From Candidatus Panguiarchaeum symbiosum (GTDB lineage Archaea > Asgardarchaeota > Njordarchaeia > Njordarchaeales > Panguiarchaeaceae), in contig JANJXX010000004.1 in NCBI GenBank assembly GCA_024720975.1, positions 32,517-96,516 on the forward strand: a stretch of 64,000 bases of DNA, given 5' to 3'. The position numbers and the translations under genes are program-made. Within the stretch, counting starts at the first letter, position 1, and every line of letters starts with the position of its first letter. Shown here one piece after another: positions 49,593 through 59,289 of the stretch. The notes under the pieces are model-generated. The model ran no database searches. It had not been told where the DNA came from and worked only from the letters and a program-made list of their open reading frames with translations.

Positions 49593-50636
49593 TTGAGAAA
49601 TAAAAAGTGGCTGGCGATGAATATGCGATTCGTTACTTGTAAGGAACCACCAAAACAACTAAGTGGAAGGAAAATTGCAATAATTGGAGCAGGGCCAGCT
49701 GGTCTGACTGCTGCTGGAATTCTGGTCTGTAAAGGGCACAGTATTGATGTCTATGATATTCTTCCAGAGCCCGGCGGCTTGCTAGTGTTTGGGATACCAA
49801 CCATAAGAATGCCCAAAGATAAAATTATGGAGGGTATTAATGAACTCGAGAGATTCGGCGTGAGATTTATCCTAGGGAAGACTATTGGCAAGGACATACC
49901 ATTTGATAGAATCCTCAGTGAATACGATGCCGTAATAATAGCTACTGGTGCCTGGAAAGAGGTACAACCTGACGTCCCCGGAGCTAACGCCAGGGGAGTT
50001 CACCTAGCGTTAGACTTTCTCCTAAAGGTAGCTCTAGTCGAAAGAGGCCATCTAGAAAGGGATAAGTTACCTAAAGTAGGCAGACGAGTAATCATAATTG
50101 GAGGTGGAAACACAGCTATTGATGCCGCCATTACATCTCGACATTACGGGGCTGAAGAGGTTATAATTGCCTATAGGAGAACTAGAGAGCATATGCCAGC
50201 ACATGAGACCGAAATACGTACAGCGGAGAAAGCTGGAGTAAAGTTCATGTTCTTGGTTAGTCCGACAAGGGTTATTCCAGACGCGAGCGAAAGTGTAAAG
50301 GCAATAGAGCTTGAAGAAATGACACTAGGAGAGCCTGATGCCAGCGGAAGACCACAACCAGTTCCAACTGGGAGGAAAACGACGATTGAGTGCGATACTG
50401 TAATTTTTGCAATAGGACAAAAACCTACACCTCCGTTCGACGATCCGGGAAAATATGGAATAAAAGTAGATTCTGCTGGAAGAATAATTGTCGACGAGAA
50501 CTATGCTACAACGAGACCAGGTGTGTTTGCAATAGGCGATGTCGTAACTGGCCCGAAGGATATAGCATCAGCAATAAAGGCTGCAAAAGTGGCTGCTGAA
50601 GCCGTTGATAGGTACCTAGCCGTGATGCCCCGCTAA
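49593..50636 (+). CDS. NAD(P)/FAD-dependent oxidoreductase, glutamate synthase small subunit-like
   Basis: 'IAIIGAGPAGLTAAGILVCKGHSIDVYDILPEPGGLLVFGIPTIRMPK', 'VIIIGGGNTAIDAAITSRHYGAEEVIIAYRRTREHMPA', 'VFAIGDVVTGPKDIASAIK'. Confidence 0.9.
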   Translation: MRNKKWLAMNMRFVTCKEPPKQLSGRKIAIIGAGPAGLTAAGILVCKGHSIDVYDILPEPGGLLVFGIPTIRMPKDKIMEGINELERFGVRFILGKTIGKDIPFDRILSEYDAVIIATGAWKEVQPDVPGANARGVHLALDFLLKVALVERGHLERDKLPKVGRRVIIIGGGNTAIDAAITSRHYGAEEVIIAYRRTREHMPAHETEIRTAEKAGVKFMFLVSPTRVIPDASESVKAIELEEMTLGEPDASGRPQPVPTGRKTTIECDTVIFAIGQKPTPPFDDPGKYGIKVDSAGRIIVDENYATTRPGVFAIGDVVTGPKDIASAIKAAKVAAEAVDRYLAVMPR

Positions 50637-50644
50637 GAGAATTT

Positions 50645-51664
50645 CTAGGAGGTACCAATGAACGAAACTACATCGCTTGCAATGTTCTCTAGCTCTCTTT
50701 TATTTGAGAACCAGTAGAATTTAACTTTGTTTGCTAGATGCCCCAAATATTCAAATGACTCCCTGCGTGCTACAACAATTAGTGGTATTCCCATTTCAGA
50801 AGCTCTTCTAATCTTTATTTCCTTGTTTATCAAGTACTTGACTCGATAATATCCAACTATCTCAATGTATACCTTTCTATTTCCTAGAGTCACCTCGAAA
50901 TCTGGTATGAATACTAAGTCACCAATTAGTATTGGTGCATCTTTTCTTACGCTTACCCCAAGTTTCTTAAGCGCCTCATAGAATATGCTCTCAAAAGTAC
51001 TATCAAAAACTTTGTGTTTGAATGCCGTCGCAATTGGAGTTCCCTGGATAATGATCTTCCTTCCATTCTGCAGCATTACCTTCACTTTTGAACCGTATCC
51101 AAGAATTGCCGCCATCGGCTCTAGGCTAAGTTCACTTGCTCGAATATATGCAATAATTTCTTCATTCTCCTCTATATGTGTATCGGCTCTAAGCCTCCTT
51201 GCTATAAATAGTACGTCTTTAACCAGAGTCCCTCCTTCTATTTTTGGGAAATGCAAAGTTACCATTACAGCTCGTTTAAGGAGGCGTCTAACTATGAGGA
51301 AGTTTATTATACCCGTGAGGAGCTTAGGTTCTAAGTTGGCCTTCTGAGAGAGTGTCTTATGACCATTAAACCATGCCAGGAATAGCTGTTTATCTATGCC
51401 CTGCTCTTTGCAGAACCTATCTATGAGATCATCAAGCATACCCAATCTAATGAATTCGCCAGAGTATCTTCTCCAAGCCTCTTTTATCTCTGCTGGTAAT
51501 TCAACTGGTCTTTCCTCATAGAATATCTCTAATGCACTCATAACAGCAGGAATTAATCTCTTTGGAACTTGCTCCATTAGTTTATCGTAGATATCTGCAA
51601 AACTTGCTGAATTTCTTGCAATTTCAATTATCTTTTCGGATAGGTTTTCATCAGCAAACCTCAT
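50645..51664 (-). CDS. Bax1/DUF790-like nuclease
   Basis: 'DAPILIGDLVFIPDFEVTLGNRKVYIEIVGYYRVKYLINKEIKI' fits DUF790/Bax1 with a D...ExV nuclease-like core. Confidence 0.75.
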   Translation of the reverse strand: MRFADENLSEKIIEIARNSASFADIYDKLMEQVPKRLIPAVMSALEIFYEERPVELPAEIKEAWRRYSGEFIRLGMLDDLIDRFCKEQGIDKQLFLAWFNGHKTLSQKANLEPKLLTGIINFLIVRRLLKRAVMVTLHFPKIEGGTLVKDVLFIARRLRADTHIEENEEIIAYIRASELSLEPMAAILGYGSKVKVMLQNGRKIIIQGTPIATAFKHKVFDSTFESIFYEALKKLGVSVRKDAPILIGDLVFIPDFEVTLGNRKVYIEIVGYYRVKYLINKEIKIRRASEMGIPLIVVARRESFEYLGHLANKVKFYWFSNKRELENIASDVVSFIGTS

Positions 51665-52101
51665 ATTAAGTCCTCCAGCGCCTTGATGATCACTTCTTGG
51701 ATCATATCTATAGTCTCTCTAACAACTAAATATCTTGTAACGCCATTTGAATCCTTATCGCATTTGATTAGGTTTATACTCAGTGCGCTTTTTATCCAGG
51801 CTCTAGTAACTTTTGCTGATCCTACACGCATTTGCAGCTCTCTAAAGTAGAACTCCCTCAACTCAATCGCATGAAAGAACGCCCCACCAAAACCACTTAA
51901 GGTATTTAGAATCTTCTCAAGCAGTTGGTATGACTTTTCCCATCCTTGCCACACTAAACTCTCCACTTGTTCGCTCTTTCCCTCAAGTTTAGCTATCTCT
52001 AAAGCCTTTTTCAAGTAAGAATCATCCACTTCATCGTATACATATTTCTTTATTCTCTCTGCCAACTTATTGGGTATAATTCGCCAAATAAATGACAACA
52101 T
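51661..52101 (-). CDS. Uncharacterised helical protein in radA operon
   Basis: 146 aa; 4-bp overlap with the Bax1-like gene. Confidence 0.65.
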   Translation of the reverse strand: MLSFIWRIIPNKLAERIKKYVYDEVDDSYLKKALEIAKLEGKSEQVESLVWQGWEKSYQLLEKILNTLSGFGGAFFHAIELREFYFRELQMRVGSAKVTRAWIKSALSINLIKCDKDSNGVTRYLVVRETIDMIQEVIIKALEDLI

Positions 52102-52104
52102 AAG

Positions 52105-52359
52105 CTACCTCGAGAGTTTTTCTAGGAGTTCTTCGAAACTCCTAGTAATTTCCTCAATGAGTCTCCTAATGCCATCTCTTTGAACCCTCATTATGCCTCC
52201 ACTAATCTCAATTATGCCTAGTCTCTTCGCGCTTTCAAGCCATACCCTAGCTTTAGCTGTATCCGGAATTCTGCTGGGATCTTGAAGATATTTCTTGAGC
52301 TCCGGTCCAAATGTTGTTAAGAATATTGCTAAATCTCTAAGATCGTCTTGGCTAAGCAT
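52105..52359 (-). CDS. Small uncharacterised (wHTH-like) protein in radA operon
   Basis: 84 aa; start overlaps the radA stop. Confidence 0.65.
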   Translation of the reverse strand: MLSQDDLRDLAIFLTTFGPELKKYLQDPSRIPDTAKARVWLESAKRLGIIEISGGIMRVQRDGIRRLIEEITRSFEELLEKLSR

Positions 52360-53389
52360 CAGCTATTCCCTCATCCGTTATTTTAATTTTGCATTCTCCA
52401 GGCGGCAGCCATGAAGAATCCATGATTGACACCCTGCGGTAGGGATCTGTTGCTCTTACGAGAAGGAGCCGCGTATCAACAGTATGACCTAGTACATGAC
52501 CACCTGTAGGTTTAAATCCAAGCCCGATTGTTCCTACCGACGCAACAACCTGATTTGTTACCAAAACAACAGCTTCATAGTTTATTGCTATTCTTCTCAG
52601 CTTCTCTGCCATGTCTAGTATCAACCTCTGTCTGGCGTATAATTCTCCTTGCCCTGAGAAGTCTGCTCTAGGTAACTTTGTGAGGCTATCAACAACCACG
52701 AGTTTTGCATTATTTTCCCTGACAACACTTACAAGACTCTCAATGATACGCTTCTGATCCCAGGCGTTCTCCGGCCTACTTATGATTATCCTCTTCATCA
52801 CTTCTTTTTCGTCCAAGTTGAATCTCTTGATAATTTTCTTGAACCTATTTACGGAGAAAGTTCTTTCACTGTCAATTATAACAGCCGAGATATCACCATC
52901 ATTCAACCCCCAATGTTCCTTCTGATTCCCCTTTCTAGCTTCACCCTGCTCCGTTTCCTGCAATATTTCTTGAATCTCCTTCTGACTCATTGAAGGAAGA
53001 AAAACCGTGGCTAGTGCAGTAAAACAAGCCTGACTCTTGCCAGAACCGTAGGGACCAGCTAACTCTGTTACTTCACCAACACACCATCCTCCTTGTAGCA
53101 GTCTATTAAGTGCATGTGCACCAGTTGACATAAACCTTTTCTTCTCACTGGTTTTCTCGAGCTCAGCAATTGGCATAAACCTTTTCCTGTGCTGGTCTAG
53201 AAACTCTATCGCTTTGTCCAATATTTTCTCGCACGTTTCTTTAGATAAGCCCGTTATCTCAGCTAGTCTAGTTGGGCTGTACAGCAATATGTCCTTAATA
53301 TAGTATATTCCGGCAGACTCTAACGCAGCTAGCGTTTGCTTTTGAAGTTTTAGCTCATGCACTGTGTATTCCTTAGACATCACTACCAC
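52352..53389 (-). CDS. radA: DNA repair/recombination protein RadA-family recombinase
   Basis: N-terminal HhH, 'FMSTGAHALNRLLQGGWCVGEVTELAGPYGSGKSQ', Walker B 'KLVVVDSLTKLPRADFSGQGELYARQR', 'VLVTNQVVA', 'GGHVLGHTVDTRLLL'. Confidence 0.92.
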   Translation of the reverse strand: MVVMSKEYTVHELKLQKQTLAALESAGIYYIKDILLYSPTRLAEITGLSKETCEKILDKAIEFLDQHRKRFMPIAELEKTSEKKRFMSTGAHALNRLLQGGWCVGEVTELAGPYGSGKSQACFTALATVFLPSMSQKEIQEILQETEQGEARKGNQKEHWGLNDGDISAVIIDSERTFSVNRFKKIIKRFNLDEKEVMKRIIISRPENAWDQKRIIESLVSVVRENNAKLVVVDSLTKLPRADFSGQGELYARQRLILDMAEKLRRIAINYEAVVLVTNQVVASVGTIGLGFKPTGGHVLGHTVDTRLLLVRATDPYRRVSIMDSSWLPPGECKIKITDEGIADA

Positions 53390-53436
53390 TAAATTACATT
53401 AATGCTAAATTACTATTTTATCCAACTGAAGATAAA

Positions 53437-54105
53437 TTGGTGCGGTTCTTGATAAGCCTAGTCTACATATGCTCTATGGTTATGCAAATAGCACTGGATA
53501 TAAATCTTCTCATACTAGCATGGGTCCTTTACGCGTTATTGCAGTACTGCTGGAGTGGCATGTCTAAATTCATCTCAATCCTCTTACTTCCGGGAACGCT
53601 TATTCACGTGGCATCGCACTATCTGCTGGCTAAACTGCTGAACATAAAACCTTATGTAACCCTTAGCATAATACCAGATGAGAGCCATCGAGCTGGACTA
53701 TACACAAGCACCAATATCTATAGAATAAACTCTTGGAGGATTGGCTTTGTGGCCATGGCTCCATTGATGATTTCATTACCAATGATAATCCTTCTTAGAT
53801 GGATACTCAAAGTTGCAATCAATCTAGGTTCATACGCAGCTAGCCTAATTATAGCATGGCTTCTGATTTCTATATTCGTCTGCGGTCTCCCATCACTAGC
53901 TGACCTAGGATTTATAGCTAGTAACGTGATTATCAAGCACCCAGATACTATAATAGCCTTGCTTCTCCTGCCAACAATCTACATACTTGGAACAATGGCA
54001 TATGATAACGAAGTCGCAGTCTACGGGACAGCACTATACATCACTTTAGTAGCAATGGCCTCTATTCTAGGAGAAGCAAAGAAGGAAGAGATAATCATCG
54101 ACTAG
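53437..54105 (+). CDS. Polytopic membrane protein, possible M50-like (HxxxH)
   Basis: 222 aa, multiple TM; 'PGTLIHVASHYLLAKLLN'. Confidence 0.6.
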   Translation: MVRFLISLVYICSMVMQIALDINLLILAWVLYALLQYCWSGMSKFISILLLPGTLIHVASHYLLAKLLNIKPYVTLSIIPDESHRAGLYTSTNIYRINSWRIGFVAMAPLMISLPMIILLRWILKVAINLGSYAASLIIAWLLISIFVCGLPSLADLGFIASNVIIKHPDTIIALLLLPTIYILGTMAYDNEVAVYGTALYITLVAMASILGEAKKEEIIID

Positions 54106-54203
54106 AGGAACAGCTATCATGAGTGCCTTCCTAGCAGGTTTTTAACGAGATGTTAGCAATGCCAAACCACAATTTACAAGAAGGCATTTAAAAATATTTT
54201 TTA

Positions 54204-55151
54204 GTGTACTCGACGTGCTCATACAGGTGCTTAATGATGGACTTGTCAGTGACAAAGAGAGTCTTATTGTTTGTTGCTATCTCATACTCTCTGGCTATAC
54301 TTATAGACTGTATAATTTTCTATCTAAACCAGCTTGAATACGCCTTCCTGTGGGGATTTGCTAGAATGTGGAGTGTCACGCTAGCTACTATAATATGCTT
54401 ATACATTGGTCGAGAAAGTATTTTGACTTCACTAAAGAGTATAATAAACCCAGTCAAGAAAGTTCTAAAACCGTATCTTATTGCTCCATTTGTTGTTTAT
54501 TTAGCACTCTGCATTTATATTGCCATAGCCACTCCGCTAAATTTATTCAACCTTAACGCTTATATTAGCGCCATAGTGGAGTTTCTAGTAGAGCATGGCG
54601 TCCCCGAAGAGCAAGCTCGAATGATAGCTATTATTGCCGTGTATAGCATCTTCATCCTCGGTTACATATATGCGATAACAATCAATGCACTCTTTGCCCT
54701 AGGGGAGGAAATTGGTTGGAGAGGTTATTTATTTGATCAACTAAAGAATAGACCAATGTACCTATCCACAATAATAATAGGTCTTATATGGGGATATTGG
54801 CATACATCGGCAATAATTCTCCTCGGGCACAACTACTATATCAATAGATTCCTGGGAGGATTCGTGCTTTTTCCACTATTCACGACTGCTATAACCTATC
54901 CATATCTGGAGCTGGTGAGGAGGTCAAAAAGTGTTCTACCCGCAGCATCACTACATGGGGCTCTAAATGCGCTGTGGGGTATAACAATAGTGGCCTCAAC
55001 ACTACCGCCAGAAGCCAGTGAGATATACCTAGGACTCGGAGTATTAGGTATAGTTTCTTGGACTATATTAAGCGTGGCATTGTATCTAGCACTAAGATTC
55101 CGCCAGCGTTATCTCCTAACACCGAAGAAAACCAACTTAGAGACGCCTTAG
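54204..55151 (+). CDS. CPBP family intramembrane metalloprotease
   Basis: 'ALGEEIGWRGYLFDQLKNRP', 'GLIWGYWHTSAIILLGHNYY'. Confidence 0.87.
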   Translation: MYSTCSYRCLMMDLSVTKRVLLFVAISYSLAILIDCIIFYLNQLEYAFLWGFARMWSVTLATIICLYIGRESILTSLKSIINPVKKVLKPYLIAPFVVYLALCIYIAIATPLNLFNLNAYISAIVEFLVEHGVPEEQARMIAIIAVYSIFILGYIYAITINALFALGEEIGWRGYLFDQLKNRPMYLSTIIIGLIWGYWHTSAIILLGHNYYINRFLGGFVLFPLFTTAITYPYLELVRRSKSVLPAASLHGALNALWGITIVASTLPPEASEIYLGLGVLGIVSWTILSVALYLALRFRQRYLLTPKKTNLETP

Positions 55152-55159
55152 AAACCTCC

Positions 55160-56098
55160 TCAAAGAAAAGAGCTTGCGATTTTCCAGAGAGGTCGACATT
55201 TAATTTCTCCACTTATATTTCTACCTTCGATCATGACTCTTTTTACCACTCTATTTTCTGTGATCACTGTTGGGACGTCTAGCTCAAGCGGATCCCTAGT
55301 AACTATAGTTACATGTCCTCTCTTAAGCAATTTGATCGCAGATCTCCATGGATAGGGCAAGGCGACTACAAGATCATAGGGCCACATATTTGTTGCTATC
55401 TCCAGAGCTAGCTTTTGTTGTACTGCTGGTAATCCTGTCAAATCCAAATAAGCTCTTTGTGGCAATTGTTCATCTTCGACTAAGACTGACCATCTAAATA
55501 ATTCGTCTATCTCTGGCATTGGCATTAGTATTGCTTCTTCATCTGCCATTAACTTCTGTAGTCTTGCTTTTATTATTCCTACAATATGCTCTACCCTCTT
55601 ATTAAATGCTCTCGCTAGTATTGAGGCCAGATCGTATAGCTTTGTTTCACTAGTTGGTACTGGAAAGCCGTCAATCTCGATGAATTCGGCGCTCGGTATT
55701 TGGTTCCCTACAAGGTCAATCCATAGCAACTGCTGTCCGGAAAGATAGAGAGCTGCTCTTATATCATCTACTGCTATAGGTTTGGATATATCTACCCTAA
55801 CAATGTTTCCCCTATCTCCTATGCCTACTGGAACTCCCTCCGAGATTTTTTCCAGGAGTTGGACTAAAACTCTAAAGCTAAATTTTGCTGACATTGGTTC
55901 CTTTGAGAAGCCTATACCTAGATGCTTCAATGCTCTCAACAATTCTTTCGGTGCATTAACTTCTATCACAGCTCTTGCATAGGGCTCTATAATTTCAAGA
56001 ATTCTGACCCTTATCTCGGCTCCAAATTTTTCCGACGCTTTAAGATAGTCCCTCTTGATAGAATCTTTCAAAGACTTCGGGTTGACATAGTAGGTCAT
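55160..56098 (-). CDS. Uncharacterised 312-aa soluble protein
   Basis: Intact ORF; start overlaps the stop of the upstream 1029-aa gene by 4 bp. Confidence 0.75.
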   Translation of the reverse strand: MTYYVNPKSLKDSIKRDYLKASEKFGAEIRVRILEIIEPYARAVIEVNAPKELLRALKHLGIGFSKEPMSAKFSFRVLVQLLEKISEGVPVGIGDRGNIVRVDISKPIAVDDIRAALYLSGQQLLWIDLVGNQIPSAEFIEIDGFPVPTSETKLYDLASILARAFNKRVEHIVGIIKARLQKLMADEEAILMPMPEIDELFRWSVLVEDEQLPQRAYLDLTGLPAVQQKLALEIATNMWPYDLVVALPYPWRSAIKLLKRGHVTIVTRDPLELDVPTVITENRVVKRVMIEGRNISGEIKCRPLWKIASSFL

Positions 56099-59000
56099 TG
56101 TCTTCCTCTCTTCCTTGTATGCGTCAAACCTATTCCTAGAACAATTCCAAGCAGAAGAGTCGAAACAAATAGTGGAATATTCTTGAACTCCAGCGGACTG
56201 GTACTTTTCACAGACTCCCTTTCAATTATTATGTGAAGTATAATTGACGCATAATTACCAGCTAAGTCATAGGCTCCAATAATAAAGTAATATTCTCCAA
56301 CACCCAAATCGAGAATACTATTTGTGGAGATTTCGACTTTAAAGCTCTCATAAATCAGAATTATCTTGGAGATTCCAGAGAGATCTTCTATATCAAGGAC
56401 TATGTTTACCTGAGCCTTTTCTTCTTTAGTAGTTATTACGGTGTTGTTTTGTGGCTCAATCAGATTTATCACAGGCGGGCTCGGATCAAATCCAATTATG
56501 AAGACCTTGCAACTAAAGTCCCTATAACCGCTAGCTTCAATGCGAATAATGTTAATGCCTATCTCAAGTTCTATAGATGTGGTTATGTTTGACTGATAGT
56601 TTGACACTAAAGTAGCATTTCTAAATATGGATACTCTATCAGCAGCGCCATAGATCCGAATAGTAACGTTAATTGCAGGAGTGTTCTGCCACGTATTGTT
56701 TGGAGCTTGAACTTCCAGGGTGAGGGGTATGTCCACGATGAACCAAGTTCTATTTTCACAGACTCTATCTATATGATCCCTAGCAACTATTGTTACACTA
56801 TAATTTCCCTCGGCTAGGTTTGTTAGAGTTAATTCTCCCTCACTCTCAATATAACTCACGAAGGATCCATTGAGGTACAGCTCTGCATTCTTCACCATTA
56901 GATCATCTGAAATTTTCCACGCAACTTTGACTGTTTTCTGGTTGAATAACTCACCCGTGTTTGGGGACAGTATCACGACTTTGGGAGGGGCTAAGTCCAG
57001 TACCAGGGTGAGATTCTTTAGGTAATAGCTGCAGTTAATGTATAAGACCGAAGAGAATAGACCATACCTACCTAACCCCCCATAACATCCATCAAAGTTA
57101 AGTGTAGCCTTCCCTCTGCTCGTAAGTGCTACTATTTTACTCCTGCCAAACACAGCGGATTCGCAACCACCATTTACCTGTTCGTCAAAGCTTATTACTT
57201 CAGCAGACCCATCAGTGAATATTCTTTTAACCACAGTGCCATTTAAAAAGCCATAGCTACCAGCAAGCGAAATGACTGAGAACACCCACTCTGACGCTCT
57301 GAAAACCCTTGGTGGGGTGCTCCATATTGCACTACCATTCTCAAGAATGCACATCGTATAGTTCCAATGCAGGGTCGCATTTCTAGCGTAAACTACGCAA
57401 GCAATCTCAAATTTTCCGTCCCTATCCTTATCTCCAGCGACAACAGATGCTCCTGCAACGTTTGAGTTCTGAAGGCTTATTTGAATTGTTCTTGCTAGAT
57501 TTCCGTTGACATATATTGCTACCTCTGTGTATCCAGTCGTATTCTTTATCAGAGAGAAAATCCAGTATGAGCCGAGCGAGTATATTGATACTGGCTTGTA
57601 TCCTGACGGAGGATTCCATCTAGTAACAACACCTGTTGAAACTGTGAGTATGTCGAGTGTGCCGTTATCCCTCATTATGTAAATCTTACTCCCATCAAAG
57701 TCTGCCGCCAGACAGTTTGTTGCATTCATATTTATAGAGGCTATCTTCCCTCCCCTTTGGATCGTCACAATATCAGAATCAAAGACCAAAATTGCCAAAT
57801 CTGACGCCGCTACAGCAGACAAAATCACTTTCTGAGTTGAGAAGGTTACAGAATAGTCCATCCAGAATACAACTGCGTGATGCGCATTATAGATCACCAA
57901 CGTATTTTTGTCTATTTGATAATTCCACCCGGCGTTAAGAAATGGTCTTGAAACAAGGAGATCTGAGCCTCGTATACTCAAGCAGGAACCTCTCCTTGAT
58001 ACTGCAAATATATTATCCAAACTCTCTAGGAGTATAGATTCATCCTCAACCTGAAAGACTTCTCGTAGAACTAATGTCTTATCGTATACCTTGAGGTCGT
58101 TCCCAGTTAACATTGCTACGCCTTCGCAATATAAAGCTGCTTGGTCGATATATTCACTGATCGTATAAACTCCAACTACACTGGAGGTATCATTGGCTGT
58201 ATCTATAAGAGCGAGGAAAGTCGAATTGTAAACTAGAAACTCAACACTCTCATCCCGATCTATGTCCATACAACTAAAGCGTCTCAAGCTGTATATAAGC
58301 GTTCTCCAATCTATGGAATCAGCCATCTCAAAATATGTAAGCGAGCCGTTTATGATCTTGAGAACAAAACAACTGGTGCCAACACAGCCAATTGAATATA
58401 CAATATCCTTGAGTCTGGCCATGGGTGAGCATGGTGCCATTGAAGCGAAGCGCGTTGCCACTGGGTTGTAATATGTCCAATTCAATATCAAATTGTTGTC
58501 AAGATATCTTACGAGTCCAAGGAGATACTTACCGGAATAGTCTATGTCAAGAAGCTGTGCAGAACTACCAGCATACATTACTAAGGTCTCATTTAGAGAC
58601 TCGCCATCAATGCTGAGATATGCAATTTTACCTGAGTTGTATTTCCACAATACTATTATAGGCTTGGGGTCAGTTAACATAGCAAAAAGCGCTTCAGTAT
58701 AGTTACCATCATGATTTAGAGTCCAGATAATTTTGAGGTCACTATCGAGCAAGTAAACCTTAGTAGCTGTAAGGACAACAAGTTCATATTCCTGATCATT
58801 ATCAATATCTTCATAATCTACCGATAAAATTGCTTCATTAGTTCGAAAAATTCTATCAGTACCATTTATGTGAATGTAATCCACTCCCTGAATAACAAAC
58901 TTATCACCGGCATAATGGACATCGGATATCTCACCCAGAGGGTAAAGGGCTAGAGTCTTTGTCTCAACTACAGGAATTTCACTCGATTTTGCATTATCTA

Positions 59001-59184
59001 ATGTTTCAGAATAAGCGGTATGTATCGCCCTGCAATTCGCAGCTTGAGCGATGTGAATAATTGGACTATCACCACTGAAATTGGTCTCAATCTCTTGACT
59101 TTTTGTAGTACTTAAGGGAGTGATCACTTGAAAGAGTACTACTAGAAGTATTGCTAATTGCACGCAAGAAAGTCTCTTAACCAC
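56095..59184 (-). CDS. Large secreted, C-terminally membrane-anchored protein with repeat-rich ectodomain and Ig-like domain
   Basis: Signal peptide 'LAILLVVLFQVITPLS', many N-x-S/T sequons, DxDxD-type 'GDKDRDGKFEIACVVYARN' and 'YEDIDNDQEYELVVLTATKVY' motifs, C-terminal TM 'FVSTLLLGIVLGIGLTHTRKRGRQ'. Confidence 0.78.
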   Translation of the reverse strand: MVKRLSCVQLAILLVVLFQVITPLSTTKSQEIETNFSGDSPIIHIAQAANCRAIHTAYSETLDNAKSSEIPVVETKTLALYPLGEISDVHYAGDKFVIQGVDYIHINGTDRIFRTNEAILSVDYEDIDNDQEYELVVLTATKVYLLDSDLKIIWTLNHDGNYTEALFAMLTDPKPIIVLWKYNSGKIAYLSIDGESLNETLVMYAGSSAQLLDIDYSGKYLLGLVRYLDNNLILNWTYYNPVATRFASMAPCSPMARLKDIVYSIGCVGTSCFVLKIINGSLTYFEMADSIDWRTLIYSLRRFSCMDIDRDESVEFLVYNSTFLALIDTANDTSSVVGVYTISEYIDQAALYCEGVAMLTGNDLKVYDKTLVLREVFQVEDESILLESLDNIFAVSRRGSCLSIRGSDLLVSRPFLNAGWNYQIDKNTLVIYNAHHAVVFWMDYSVTFSTQKVILSAVAASDLAILVFDSDIVTIQRGGKIASINMNATNCLAADFDGSKIYIMRDNGTLDILTVSTGVVTRWNPPSGYKPVSIYSLGSYWIFSLIKNTTGYTEVAIYVNGNLARTIQISLQNSNVAGASVVAGDKDRDGKFEIACVVYARNATLHWNYTMCILENGSAIWSTPPRVFRASEWVFSVISLAGSYGFLNGTVVKRIFTDGSAEVISFDEQVNGGCESAVFGRSKIVALTSRGKATLNFDGCYGGLGRYGLFSSVLYINCSYYLKNLTLVLDLAPPKVVILSPNTGELFNQKTVKVAWKISDDLMVKNAELYLNGSFVSYIESEGELTLTNLAEGNYSVTIVARDHIDRVCENRTWFIVDIPLTLEVQAPNNTWQNTPAINVTIRIYGAADRVSIFRNATLVSNYQSNITTSIELEIGINIIRIEASGYRDFSCKVFIIGFDPSPPVINLIEPQNNTVITTKEEKAQVNIVLDIEDLSGISKIILIYESFKVEISTNSILDLGVGEYYFIIGAYDLAGNYASIILHIIIERESVKSTSPLEFKNIPLFVSTLLLGIVLGIGLTHTRKRGRQ

Positions 59185-59289
59185 TAGCTAGCACCTATTG
59201 TGATGCTTGATATATTTATGTGAAATTTTTGAGAAATTTGGAATATATTAGCAATACCAGAACTTCAGAACGAATTCTTGGTGCTTCTA

